Below are positions 1 through 10,829 of a stretch of DNA of 64,000 nt, piece by piece (position 1 is the first letter of the stretch; each line of letters opens with the position of its first letter). The stretch is from contig JAOTOL010001369.1 of assembly GCA_034440575.1 (NCBI GenBank), positions 1 to 64,000 of the forward strand, given 5' to 3'. The translations under genes were made by a program, and so were the position numbers. The DNA comes from Imbricaverruca yamaguchii (taxonomy: Eukaryota > Arthropoda > Thecostraca > Neoverrucidae). The notes beneath the pieces are model-generated. The model was not told where the DNA came from. It did no database searches and saw nothing but the letters and a program-made list of their open reading frames with translations.

Positions 1-60
1 TATTTTTTTTATTCGGCTAACCTCCCCATATCTCGTCTCAAGCAATAGCCATGATGCACC

Positions 61-119
61 TTAGCCCGTCCCGTCTCGAGGGGGGGGGGGGTCTTCAACC
101 GCTCCCGCTCCTTCAACCG
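61..119 (+). mobile_element. Internally deleted remnant of an F1 TTAA element
   Basis: The first 320-bp unit carries about 60 bp that begin TTAGCCCGTCCCGTCTCGAG and continue with a G run and 'tcttcaaccg'. This matches the left end of the F1 element that sits at the homologous point of the second unit (384). The rest of the element is missing. Confidence 0.5.
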
Positions 120-383
120 AATAACATTTTGAAAGAGAGATATGTCAATGTCAAACCTCAAGATCAAAGGTTAGTTTGATATTTTTCGAAGTCCTCGCGT
201 TTCCTCACTCTGGTTGAATTTGCACCGAGAGAGTGTCATTCGACGTGCTTTGTGCTGTATTAGAGGCTACCAAATATATTTAATTTCTAACGTCAAAGAC
301 CAACAATATTTTTTGGTAGTCTGGCATTTTTTTCTTCGCATAACCTACCCATATCTTGTAGCAAGCAATAGCCATGATGCACC

Positions 384-1215
384 TTAACCCGTCCCGTCTC
401 GCGGGCGGGGTCCTCAACCGCCACCCCCCTCAGGTTTTTCGCGGATAGTGGACGAACGGCGCGCCGCGCCCAAATTGGGCATATCTTTTCCCACATCAAT
501 TTAGCATGCTGTTTCAAAATTTTGAAGTCAGATCATCTAGGGTCAACTGGTTAGTCAGGGTTAAGTGAGGCCACCTCCAAGAAAGTTCAACCAGTCGTCA
601 CGCTTTAACGGATACATATATTGTAATGAAGCTTTCAGCGTTTCCTTATCTTTATGGATGCAACAAAACGTATAGTGGAATCTTTTTTTCGTTGTCGACT
701 ACGTATAAATTTTGCGTATTTGCCAAATTGCAGTTCAAATCGAGGAGTCTGGCTAAAGTAAGTATTTTTATTAGGGCAAGTTAACTTCCAACAACGTTTC
801 TCGGTCTGCTCTACCCATTGAAAAAGGAAAGGTAAAGAAAACTTGGAAACGCAACATTTTGAAATTCTCCCCCCCCCTAAAAAAATGGGGGAGGGGGAAA
901 ATTAATGCCCTTGTCGATTTCGCGGTCCTTTTGTCATTCTGAATAAAAATTTAATGTATCACCAAAATGAACTCCCCAGAACCAAAAATATAACGTATGT
1001 CGTGAAAAGTCGAGAATCTAGCCCCCTGAGATCGTCACTTGTGGGGAAAAAATGTTTTTAGGTGGGGGGAGGATCCGGACCCTACTCATCGAGCGCTTTT
1101 CGATGATACTTCTTTCGTTTTCGTGCGACGTATAGTTTGGATTTTAGAGGGGGCTGCTAACCGCCCCCCCCAAGATGGGGTGTGAGGATCTGACCGGAAA
1201 GATGGCGTGGGTTAA
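384..1215 (+). mobile_element. F1 non-autonomous TTAA-flanked DNA element (MITE), copy A
   Basis: It begins TTAACCCGTCCCGTCTCG and ends with GGTTAA preceded by 'ggaaagatggcgtg'. The termini of better copies are inverted (TTAACCCG-S-CCGTCT against AGACGG-S-GCGGGTTAA). Each end carries a G-run/TCTTCAACC/C-run hairpin, here degraded on the right. The interior has no transposase-like frame. TTAA on both edges is the target preference of piggyBac-type transposases, so a piggyBac-like non-autonomous family is inferred. Copies B to E lie at 6610, 18017, 25587 and 50464. Confidence 0.72.
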
Positions 1216-1660
1216 GTAACTTTTCAAACCGAGATACGCAAATGTCAAACCACAAGACCGAAGGCTAGGTTACCTTGTTCGAAGTCCTCGCGCCTCGTCT
1301 CGATGTCTTCAATTTCCATCCAGTGGAGTCATTCGACATGCCGTGTGATACTCTCTCAAACTGTTCAGAAAGCACGCTAATTTTTAATGTCAAAGGTCGA
1401 ACTCATTTCTTCGGCTTTCCTGCGATTCTCCGTTGTCTCCTAAAGCTATCCATGCATGGCATCAAGGGAATGCTTGTGGGCAAAACCTGGAGTAACATTT
1501 CATCCCGGGACATGTCTGATCAAACCTGAATGCCAAAGATTAGCTTAATTTTATGAGTCCTCCCATTCCCTACCTATGGTTTCAAGTTGCATAATGTGGA
1601 TTGTCTTCCACTTGGCTTTAAGTACGGCATCAAAATGTTGAGACATCGAAAAAAATTCAA

Positions 1661-2892
1661 AGTTGCCGTATGTCCGGCGGGTGCACAATGAATGAGTGCA
1701 ATATGAATAAGGAGGGCAAACTTTGTTTGTTCGACATGTTCAGATTGTTGGAGCATTGTTGTGACTATTCCGTGTTCCATACCATTAACCCTAGAACGGA
1801 GTACACGTCTGTTTACTTAGTATAGTTATGTGGCCTTTCCTCAGTTTTCTTCATTGTCTGATGTTTATCTGACCGTTTTAAATCTGGTTCGAGCAAGTAA
1901 TCACAATGTGTATCTGTTATGCACGCCCTCTTTCTCCGTATTGAAGCATTTGCGCTAACGTCGAAATATGTCCGTGTTCCGCGCTTTCTTCCCCATATCT
2001 ACTGAAATATAAATAATTTTCAAAGAGTTTGTTTCTATTGGTAACATTCATTCTTACATTCAGTTTTGCAGTTTTGTATTGTATTCAGTGTTCAATTTTG
2101 ACATTCACGTACATATTATGACTAGACGCTGTCTGAACTAGACAAGCGGCTACCTGAAAGCGAGCCCTTGAACTAGAAGTTTGACCATGATATGCATGCA
2201 TTATCAATGTTGCAGGATGGTTCACAACAGGCTATTTTCTGCCACCAGATTTGCGAAGGTTCGGGTGAAAGCGAAAAAGAGAGGCGACCGAAGAAGCCGG
2301 TTTGTTTTGAACCATGTCCGTTAAAGTGGTAATGCTAGACATATGTAGTTCACTCTAGTGTGTTTGTTCAATGCAAGCGTATGTGGTAGATGACGATCAT
2401 AAACACGACTCTGAATGCCGATTTCAATACAAATACGACTCTGGCGAATTCGTCGCTGAATGCGAATACGAATAGGACGTTAACTTCATGTGCGTGCTTA
2501 AGGCTGCCCATGACTTCCCTAAATTGTCTTGAAGATACCCAAGGACGCCGCATTTGTTCAAGATATATCGATGCATGAGCAGGGGAACGCAGTAAAAGAA
2601 GTATAAAACCTTGCGATAATGCGAATTTGTCGCCTAACAGAGCACAATTTCCACCCAAGCGACACACAGAAGCTGGTCCTGGTTCATGATATTCAAGAAT
2701 GGCCTAAAAGCAGGAATTTCTAACGTTTGCTGATTTACCATTCGGAGACTTTGGAACGGCAGATCGCCTGAGAAGCTCGTTAATTGGCTACATGGGCTTT
2801 TAGTGGCGATTATCTTGCATATATATTGCATGACATGGAGGCGATGGACGAGCCCCCAATCATCGATTGCCTCTATCCCATTCTTCCCTTCA
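1661..2892. other. No recognised feature
   Basis: I see no exon with good splice sites, no repeat shared with the rest of the window and no RNA gene. Short open frames on both strands look like chance. Confidence 0.5.
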
Positions 2893-3078
2893 ATGATTTT
2901 CAGTTTCAGAAATTAATGTCCCAGACCCATGTACACCTAGGTAATCCCCTGTGAATATAGCCGTTGGAGCATTTTAGAGTGCGTACGTTTGCACAAGGAT
3001 CGACTTCCGTGAATATCGAAGCAAGCGTATATCACGCATACGTAGATTTACACAGGAATCACCTGTGTGTATGGACGT

Positions 3079-3135
<57 letters not shown>

Positions 3136-3325
3136 CCAATTATTTCTTAGAATTATTATTTTTCAGTTTCAAAATTTACGTCTCTGACGCATGTACACCT
3201 AGATAATCCCCTGTGCATATAGCTGTTGGATGATTTTAGAGTGCGTAGGTTTGCCCAGGGATCGGTTTCCGTGAATATCGACGAAAGCGCATGTCACGCG
3301 TACGTAAAATTTCACAGGCATTGAA
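2893..3325 (+). repeat. Tandem duplication of about 170 bp separated by an AT microsatellite
   Basis: The segment about 2893-3063 (with 'catgtacacctag', 'taatcccctgtg' and 'ttttagagtgcgta') recurs at about 3156-3325 with scattered substitutions. An (AT)n tract of about 50 bp (3083-3133) lies between the copies and a second AT tract follows the second copy. The arrangement suggests a repeat unit that carries a microsatellite at its end. Confidence 0.7.
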
Positions 3326-3330
3326 CATAC

Positions 3331-3337
3331 ATATATA

Positions 3338-3396
<59 letters not shown>

Positions 3397-3505
3397 TAAA
3401 TATACATATATATATACACATATACACATATATATATATATATACATATATAGACATGCATATTTTTTTTTCTATGTATGTGTGCGTCTGTGTATGTGTG
3501 TGTGT
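3331..3505. repeat. Compound AT / TG microsatellite
   Basis: Almost uninterrupted (AT)n with interspersed 'acatat' units, then a short TG-rich stretch ending at 'gtgtgtgtt'. It immediately precedes repeat R1 copy 1. Confidence 0.9.
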
Positions 3506-3893
3506 TACTCGACTTCTGGAAATCGATGATGCGTCATTCCTGGTAGTGAACGCGATGGTTGACGTTCCATACACCGCCAGTGTGCACTCGGTGCCCTGTG
3601 GAAACTAAGGAGGCATTTATCATGGCATCGTATTCCCTCGAAATTTTCCTCGATCAAACAGAGCATGAGAAATTAAAAAAAAAACATTCCGGAGACAGTT
3701 GCTTATCTAAAGGAATCGAGCGTTGTCTGTGGAGGTTTGCTTTTACACTAAGAGTGTTGACTTTGCCGTTCCGATAGCATGCTTGTTGAAATATTATTTT
3801 TACGTAAGTGTGAATTGTCCACCAGACGTATTGGGAGGCGGCGCAGCTTACTCGCTCCCTTACATGCACACCTCATAAGGGTGCAATTTGTTT
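3506..3893 (+). repeat. Dispersed repeat R1, copy 1 (microsatellite at its 5' end)
   Basis: About 390 bp that recur at 7794-8175 at high identity. Shared blocks include 'aacgcgatggttgacgttcc', 'ccgccagtgtgcac', 'cattccggagacagttgctt' and 'aagggtgcaatttg'. Both copies start directly after an AT tract. There is no long open frame. Mobile elements with a microsatellite at one end are known in several invertebrate non-autonomous families, but I cannot assign this one. Confidence 0.75.
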
Positions 3894-4268
3894 CTCTGTA
3901 AACTTTTGACGGTATCGTATGCACTGTCAGTGCTCCAAGTAATGAGATCTCGAGACTTGAGCCTTCGCTGTAATAAAAGTAGCATTTGCATTAGGCTACT
4001 TTTTAGCACCATCGGGTGGACTTGTTTTTGTTTTTCCGACATCTGCTTTGGTATTGGACGGCATTTATCACTTCACAGATATGTGATGAATAATACCTGT
4101 GAAACACTTGATGGCCTGCCACATCAGGAAACATTCATCCAGCTGATATCGAAATGCTGCTGAAATCTGAAATTGTTGTATTCGAATAGCAACAGTTTTC
4201 TCCATTCAATTTTCGCAATGCACGGAACAGGAGAGAGAAAAAGCCATACAGTCGAAGAGGAACTGCAG
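3894..4268. other. No recognised feature
   Basis: Sequence between repeat R1 and the 3' end of the minus-strand secreted-protein gene. No exon or repeat is seen. Confidence 0.5.
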
Positions 4269-4274
4269 TTTAAT
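4269..4274 (-). promoter_or_regulatory. Candidate poly(A) signal of the secreted-protein gene
   Basis: ATTAAA, the commonest variant signal, lies on the minus strand about 54 bases beyond the stop codon at 4328-4330. That is a reasonable position for a short 3' UTR. No AATAAA is closer. Confidence 0.45.
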
Positions 4275-4327
4275 TTCTGAACACGTAGCCGAGTCCTTGT
4301 ACCAAATCGCCAACAGTTGTCTTCAGT

Positions 4328-4468
4328 TTATCCAAGGAAACCCGGCTGAGTGTTCTGCAGCGACAGAGCGTTGGTGTTGGCGGAGTTGAAGCCACCGAAG
4401 ATGCCGTTACCTAATTGTTGGTTAGCCGAAGCCGCGTTCAAGCTGGAGCCACCATTAAAGGCCGAACC
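4328..4468 (-). CDS. Small secreted Gly/Asn/Ser-rich protein, terminal exon
   Basis: The minus-strand exon opens after a good acceptor ('tctgttgtacag', AG at 4470-4469). It encodes 46 residues, beginning GSAFNGGSSL and ending QNTQPGFLG before TAA. It is exactly 47 codons and phase 0, which fits the phase-0 donor of the upstream exon at 5129. Composition (Gly, Asn, Ala, Ser, Gln; repeated SLNAAS / NTNALS) matches the upstream exon, which repeats SSLNANAA. An open frame continues upstream through the acceptor, but composition changes sharply there, so that part is intron. I know no family for this protein. Low-complexity secreted proteins like this occur among arthropod cuticle, cement and haemolymph proteins, which is only a compositional comparison. 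Confidence 0.72.
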   Translation of the reverse strand, partial: GSAFNGGSSLNAASANQQLGNGIFGGFNSANTNALSLQNTQPGFLG

Positions 4469-5128
4469 CTGTACAACAGATGACGTCAGAGTATGACCGT
4501 GGTTGTTACTTTGTAGCCTTTGGGGGGCGAGCACCACCTCAATGTTGGCATTCCCCATCAAAATAGTTACGACGTTCATCATTGGACCATAAGGGGTGAG
4601 CCATATAATCCATTTGGACATCCACAAGGATACGTCAATCCCACAGTCAACTTTGCCGACGCGTCTGGAGACAGAGGCAATGCGAACCCTAGCAGAATTT
4701 TGCCTCTGGCATGCATCGCACGTACGGAAAAGAACAGAAAACATGAGCAAATATACTGAGATAGTTTCCAAACAGAAAACCAGAATTCTGCTTCACTAAT
4801 ACTCACTAATACTCACTAAATTATTCGCTAAAATAGAACTCCTAGTTAGACAACCAATTCACTGCTGGGCGACAAAATCCCAGAGGTATATTCTTGCACA
4901 AGTTATAACATATGTACCTTACATGCTGTAACGATACACGGCATATGTAACTTCAGGACGACATTGCATATGAGTTGGTATACGATTATCATGGAGTACC
5001 CTATAGGCATTCAATTATGCAGGCTGGCAAAATTCACTCACACACAGTGGGTAAAGCACAGCTGAGTACAGGCAACACGTGCTATCTCAGCCAATGTCAT
5101 CTGTCAAGAAATGCATGGAACTACTCAC

Positions 5129-5329
5129 CGCAGCATTTGCGTTCAGGGAGGAAATCTGGGAGTTGCCCAAATACCCTCCCTGACTTCCCGACACAGCGTT
5201 GGCGTTGGCCTGGCCCGTGGCGGAGCCGCCAAGTGACCCAAGGTACGGCTGCGAGTACGGCCGCCCGTACAGCTGCGGGGTGGCAGTGGCGGCAGCGCAG
5301 AGCGCGAGCAGAACAGCGACACACTTCAT
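5129..5329 (-). CDS. Small secreted Gly/Asn/Ala-rich protein, signal-peptide exon
   Basis: The minus-strand ATG at 5329 starts 67 codons, ending in phase 0 at a strong donor (GCTGCG|gtgagtag, exon end 5129). Residues 1-17 (MKCVAVLLALCAAATAT) are a clear signal peptide with cleavage probably near residue 17. The mature part begins PQLYGRPYSQPYLGSLGG and is rich in Gly, Ser, Asn and Ala with no cysteine. The start is supported by an acceptor just upstream (tgtcctcag|ATCACCATG, exon start 5335), by the signal peptide and by the TATA-driven non-coding exon at 6269. Joined to 4468-4328, the protein is 113 residues, about 96 after cleavage. The function is not recognised. It could be a cuticle, cement or other extracellular matrix component. 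Confidence 0.78.
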
Positions 5330-5840
5330 GGTGATCTGAGGACATTGGTCAAAAGTGCGGCAGGTTGCAGTGACAGCTCATGGTGATCTGAGGTCAAGGG
5401 AAGGACAGACGGCAGTGACACATCATGGTGATATGAGATCACGGAAACGGCAGGTCACAGTAACAGCTCATGTTTCTCACGAAATTCCGCAATGATGGCG
5501 AAGCAGTGTGGGCGACGTCATTATCCGTGAATGTGTGCAAAGCGTGCCGTGAATCACCCAATACAAAAATTATGGTGATCCGAGATCATGGAAACGACAG
5601 GTAACAGGTACGGGAGGTCACAGCGGCACAGTTGGTGCCGATCTAATGTCACATGTACTGCAGATCACAGGGACACTAGGTGACTACCTAGGTCGGTTAC
5701 AGGTACGGCAGGTCAGTGACACTTCGTGGTCACTCGAGGTTTTGTAGTGCCGGTCAAAGTTATACGTCATAGCGTTCGAATGTAACAGGATCTATATCGT
5801 AGGAACACGGTGACACTTCATGGTGATCGGATGTGACTGG
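5330..5840 (-). repeat. Degenerate tandem repeat in intron 1, carrying copies of the splice acceptor and start context
   Basis: The plus-strand motif 'catggtgatctgagg' at the real exon start (5327) recurs with changes near 5379, 5425, 5572 and 5820, together with 'cggcaggt' and 'cagtgaca' blocks. Read on the gene's strand, each unit resembles CAG|ATCACCATG, that is, the acceptor and initiation codon of the signal-peptide exon. The array is interrupted by a SINE fragment at 5482-5569. Confidence 0.6.
5482..5569 (+). mobile_element. SINE S1 tail fragment
   Basis: Contains 'gcagtgtgggcgacgtcatt', 'ccgtgaatgtg' and 'cgtgaatcacccaata', which matches the 3' part of the S1 SINEs at 33552, 48876 and 54091. 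The tRNA-like head is missing. It lies inside intron 1 of the secreted-protein gene. Confidence 0.7.
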
Positions 5841-5949
5841 GTATTCATGAAACGCACGGTAGATTTCAGTGGCGTGCTGAATTGAACGTTCAGACCAACC
5901 CACCAGCACATTAACGATCTGACGTGTGGAACATAAGCATCAGCAGTGA

Positions 5950-6255
5950 TGCATTCAATACCGTCAGACGTATTCTCAGACGAACATACACGGCCGTCAA
6001 GCGTACTGTCACCTGGACATACACGCCGGCCAGATGTACTGCCAGCTGGGCTTGCACTTCACGGTCATCAGACATGACATGTCAGCTTAACATACACGAC
6101 CATCAGACGTACTCTCAGGTCAGCATACACACCGTCAGACATACTTTTAGATGAGCATACACTGCCGTGAGACATGCTGTGAGACGAACATCTGCACTGT
6201 CCTACACACTCAACATCCACGGTCGTCACACTTACCGCCAGCTGGACAAGCGCGC
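5950..6255. repeat. Degenerate minisatellite, about 30-36 bp unit
   Basis: Repeated blocks of the type 'cgtcagacgtact' followed by 'catacac' recur about nine times with many changes. It fills the 5' part of intron 1 of the minus-strand gene. Confidence 0.55.
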
Positions 6256-6268
6256 TCATAAGACTTAC

Positions 6269-6321
6269 CTGCAGACGGTGACGGTGGATGCTGTGTCAGC
6301 TGCGAATACCTGACTGTGTGT
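6269..6321 (-). other. Non-coding first exon of the secreted-protein gene
   Basis: About 50 bases of 5' UTR, inferred from a TATA box 25-30 bases upstream and a perfect donor (CTGCAG|gtaagtct, exon end 6269). The exon has no ATG. Splicing to 5335 gives a short leader that places the ATG 6 bases after the junction. The exact start site is uncertain by several bases; a TCA trinucleotide lies at the expected place. Confidence 0.6.
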
Positions 6322-6344
6322 GATGAACTCTGGCCGGCTTACTG

Positions 6345-6351
6345 TTTTATA
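6345..6351 (-). promoter_or_regulatory. TATA box of the secreted-protein gene
   Basis: TATAAAA on the minus strand, 75-80 bases upstream of a strong splice donor and in GC-balanced sequence rather than an AT tract. TATA promoters with a short non-coding first exon are common for highly expressed secreted arthropod proteins. Confidence 0.6.
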
Positions 6352-6609
6352 GGCGACACGGGAGCCTAAGAACGCCAAAGACGAAGACAAAGGCGTATAT
6401 TCCCGACGTGCACAATATACTCGTGTCTAGTAGAACCTATTGTTCAACCTGTTGCTCGCCGGAGTGTGCAAATCGGGTAGCTTTCTGTTTAACCCGCACC
6501 TACTTCATTTTCCATGTTCTGAAAATCCGTAATGTCAGACAAATGAGTCTAAAAGAGTCTGTGCTGCGCTCGTCAGTCAGTTTGGTGATGTGATTGCACT
6601 TGCTTAGAA

Positions 6610-7454
6610 TTAACCCGCGCCGTCTTTCCGGTCAGATCCTCACATCCCTTCTCGGAATGGGGGGGGGGGGCGGAGGGGGTAGTAACTCCCTCTAAAATCA
6701 AAGCTAAGCGTCGCACGAAAACGAAAAAGGTGTCGACGAGTAGAGTCTGGATCCAAAACAATTTCCCCTCAAAAGTGACGTTTCTATGGGGGCTAGATTT
6801 TCATAACTTTCGACGACTTACATTATGTGTTTGGCTATGGGGAGTTTATTTTGAGGGATATTTGAAGAATACAAAAATTGTTTGGAATCAGAAAATGGCA
6901 GCGAAATTGACCAGCGCCATGAAGAAAAGAACGTTGTCCCTGCTAAGAAAAAATATTCTTTTGTAATTTCAAAATTTTGAGTTTCAGGTTTCTTTACTTT
7001 CCCTCTTCTAGTGGGTAGAGGAGATCGGAAACGTTGTTCGAAGTCAACTTTCCCTAATATAAAATGTCAACTTGAGCCAGAATTTTCGATTTGAACTGCA
7101 ATAGGCAAAGATGGATAATTCATATGTAGTGAAAAATAGAAAAAAGGAAAAGAAATACTCCTCCCGTATATTTTATTCCATCCCTAAAGATAAGCAAACG
7201 CTGAAAGTTTCAAGAAAATATATGTATGTGTTAAAGCGTGATGACTGATTAAACTCTTTCAGAGGTGACCTCACTTGACCTTGACTAACTCTTTGACTCT
7301 AGGTGACTTGACTTAAATATTTTGACACGACATGCCAAATTGATGTGGGAAAAGGAACACCAAATTTTGGCGCTCTGCCGCGAGCCATTCGTTCGCTATC
7401 CGCCAAAAACCTGAGGGGGGGGCGGTTGAAGACCCCCGAGACTGGACCGGTTAG
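6610..7454 (-). mobile_element. F1 TTAA element (MITE), copy B
   Basis: In reverse orientation: the plus strand opens TTAACCCGCGCCGTCTTTCC and closes with 'ggttgaagacccccgagac' and a TTAG where TTAA is expected. The G-run hairpins are present at both ends. The interior matches copies A, C and D (for example 'gttaaagcgtgatgactg', 'gaaacgttgttcgaagtcaa'). No transposase frame is present. Confidence 0.78.
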
Positions 7455-7461
7455 GCAGCCA

Positions 7462-7626
7462 GAAATGTTGAGGTTTTGTGCTGCAGGTACGGATCGTCCC
7501 AGGTTCAGAACTCACACCGCCGCTCAGGAAATTCCCACAATCACGCGCCCCGACGGTGAAACAGTGTGGGCGACGTCGTTACCCGTGAATGCGCACAAAG
7601 CGTCCCGTGAGTTACCCAAGAAATAA
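7462..7626 (+). mobile_element. SINE S1, degraded copy
   Basis: Begins with a worn tRNA-like head ('ggtacggatcgtcccaggtt') and continues into the typical S1 body ('gtgaaacagtgtgggcgac', 'cccgtgaatgcgcacaaag'), ending near 'aagaaataaa'. It directly abuts F1 copy B. Confidence 0.65.
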
Positions 7627-7647
7627 ATTCCCCGGTACTGACAACTT

Positions 7648-8175
<528 letters not shown>

Positions 8176-8700
8176 GCTTGGGTTTTATCGGGACAATCTC
8201 GCCCCCCCTCGATTCGCCCTCGAGTTTGACGTAGTCCTGGAGGCTGAGGCTTGCCTGGTCCCCCCTTGCAGGGCACAGTAAGAATTTTATGCTCCAACTC
8301 TTCCACTTTTATCCATTTGTCTATTATAAGACACTGACATGACATTGTACATCAAGCGCCACTCAATGAAACTGTCGAGTCTCATAACATTTGTCCATGA
8401 CCTCCAGGAAAACAAGCTTTCACCTGACTACGGTTTCGTAGAGAGGAAATTAATTAATTCCGAAGGATGTGTTCACTGATGCCGTGACACGCGTTGCAGT
8501 GCTACCCATTGTCCACAACAACGCCTGCTTGAGTCAACCAACACTGCGTATCACACTTCGGGAGGTTTTCCCTGGAGTGCCTTTTAGTCATTAACCTCTA
8601 ACAAATTGCTCCGTGTATCCTTTCCAGTTAATGTGTTCCAAACCATGGAACTTCCCGACTTCCTGGTGAAACTTCTTCTAGCATTATTGCTTTTCGGCAT

Positions 8701-8885
8701 TTTAAAACACGCCCTGAAGGCGTCTGAAAAATACGCGCGCTGGAAGGGGATGGGCGGATTTCGCACCTTCTCCTGAGATCTTGGCTCCTTTTGAAGCTGG
8801 GACAACGAAATTAACAGGATGGATTGGCACGGTTGTTAGCTCTATTGGGTATTAATTGCATGGACTTAGGTTAATATGTTCAAGG
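8701..8885 (+). mobile_element. F3 TTAA element, left-end fragment
   Basis: Starts TTAAAACACGCCCTGAAGG and matches the first 185 bases of the full F3 element at 8886 (shared 'cgcgctggaaggggatgggcgg'-type block and 'acaacgaaatt'). It stops where the next copy begins. Confidence 0.6.
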
Positions 8886-9858
8886 TTAACACGCGCCCTG
8901 GAGGGCCTCTGAAAATTACGCGCACTGGAGGGGGCTGTGGCGGATTCCGCCCATCCTACAATCTCGGCTCTTGTTAAGGCTAGAACAAGAAATTCGCAGA
9001 GTAGATGGGCACAATAGTGAAGTATATTGTGTGCAAATTTTGTGACATTAGGTCGATATCTTCAAGGTCAAATGAGGTCAAAATATCAAGATGCTCTGGT
9101 TTTGCGCGGCTTGGCTTGTCATTGTTATGGATGTGTGTTTAAATGCTCCAAAAGTAGCATTAATGATGTTTCGAACATTACTAATGATGCAATACAGATT
9201 TCAGACTCTTCATTTGACCTCAGGTCACCTATATAGGAGCACTTTATCAGGTCATTACCTGCCCTAGTTACCGGAACCGGGCTGCCCACCAGACTGCTCC
9301 GTTGGGCGGTTCGGCACAATCGGCTTCGCAAAGAAAGGAGTGAAATACATGAATAAAGTATGGAAACGCTTAGGCACACAATGAGAAACAGTAGATTTCC
9401 GCATGTGCAGGGAGTAACATGGAAAGCGACATCAATCGCATGACAGTCATTTGCATTTATGGCAACATTCCGGTTGAACAAGTTTGGTTCCATTAGCCTG
9501 TCATGCACTTGACCTGACTTAACCTCGGCGACCTGACATGACTTTGAAACAATATAGCATAACAATATACATCAAACAAGTCGCCAAGAGTGTTGCCAAG
9601 AACACTTCCTTTTTGCCAATATACGGGAAGCGCATCAGCGCTTATATTTTTGGTCGGGCGCTGGTAGTTTGTTTTAATTTAACGACCCATAACTTGAAAA
9701 GGTTTCGGTCGATTTTCGGTTTTGCTACTTTGAACAACGCGCCGGTCATTTCTAAGCAGGTACTCAAACAATGGCGTATATCTGCCGGTAATATCTGGAG
9801 TTACCTACGAAACATCGGAGGAGTGGGCGGATTTCGCCCCCCTCCAGGGTGCTGTTAA
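8886..9858 (+). mobile_element. F3 TTAA-flanked DNA element, full copy
   Basis: Starts TTAACACGCGCCCTGGAGGG. The family right end (best preserved at 10627-10646) is CCCTCCAGGGCGCGTGTTAA, an exact inverse; in this copy the right end is CCCTCCAGGGTGCTGTTAA. Each end has a GGCGGATTYCGCC hairpin. The element is about 970 bp and has no coding potential. Inverted termini plus TTAA on both sides again suggest a piggyBac-like non-autonomous element. Confidence 0.7.
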
Positions 9859-10646
9859 ATGAGGTCAAAATTTCCCAATTTTCTGGTTTTGCGTGGCTTG
9901 GCTTGCTATTATTATGCATAGCTGTGATTACGTTTAAGTGTCAAAGTGGGCATCAATGATGTTTTGGACATTACTAATGATACGGATGCTAGACCCGGGA
10001 TTTGAGCTCAGGTCACCTATATCGGAGCACTTTATCAGGTCATTTCCTGCTCCAGTTCCCCGAACCGGACCGCCCGCCCGACTGCCCAGTTGGGCGGCGC
10101 GGCGCAATCGGCATCGCAAAGAAAAGAGTCAAGCACATGAATGAAGTATGAAAAGGCTTAGGTACACAATGACAAACAGTAGTTCGCATGATGGCTAGAG
10201 AGTAGCATGCAAAGTAACATCAATTGCATGACAGTCATTTGCATGTATGGCAACAATCCAGATGACCAGGTGTGGTTCGATTAACCTATCATGAACTTAC
10301 CTGACTTGACCTCGGCTACCTAACGTAACTTTAGAGCTACATAGCATAACAATATACATCAACCACCTCGCTAGTGTGGCTAAGAACACTTACCTGTTGC
10401 CAATGAACGGGAAGCGAATCAACGCCGATTTTTGTAGTCCGACGCTGCGAAATACGTGGATTTTAGCGGCCCCTAACTTGAAAAGCTTCTGTCGAATTCC
10501 ATTTGTCTTGCTTTATGCTATGCGCCGTTCATTTCGAAGCAGGTGCACAATAAGTAGTGCATATCTACCTGCAAAATCTGGAGTTATGTACGAAAATCAC
10601 AGAGGGGTGGGCGAATTTTGCCCCTGCCCTCCAGGGCGCGTGTTAA
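9855..10646 (+). mobile_element. F3 element, second tandem copy lacking its left end
   Basis: Immediately follows the first copy, sharing its TTAA. It matches it from 'aatgaggtcaaaat' onward (9064 against 9858), including 'ggagcactttatcaggtcat', and ends at the perfect terminus CCAGGGCGCGTGTTAA. The left 180 bases are absent. Confidence 0.68.
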
Positions 10647-10829
10647 CGCTCACAAAACGTTGTGGGGATGCGACCATATCAATACCGGTGGTCGCTACCT
10701 GGAACATCATTACAATCATTAACATAATGCTCTTCGTTTTAACTACATACACACGAACACACAGCTCTACATCCCCGGGGAAGCACTTCTACCTTAGACC
10801 TCAGCCTGATGAGCTCACAGCTAACTGAA

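Larger units (their letters stand above)
1..1660. repeat. Diverged tandem repeat, about 320-bp unit, three units, with nested elements
   Basis: Blocks recur in the same order. 'agcaatagccatgatgcacc' occurs at about 41 and again at about 364. A block containing 'ttcgaagtcctcgcg' occurs at about 186 and about 1278, and a degenerate version lies near 1550. A block around 'gtcattcgac' is at about 235 and 1326. Removing the F1 element at 384-1215 leaves units of roughly 320 bp. The third unit (from about 1407) is clearly degraded. The open frames here are short and do not recur between units, so I see no gene. No family could be named. Confidence 0.6.
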
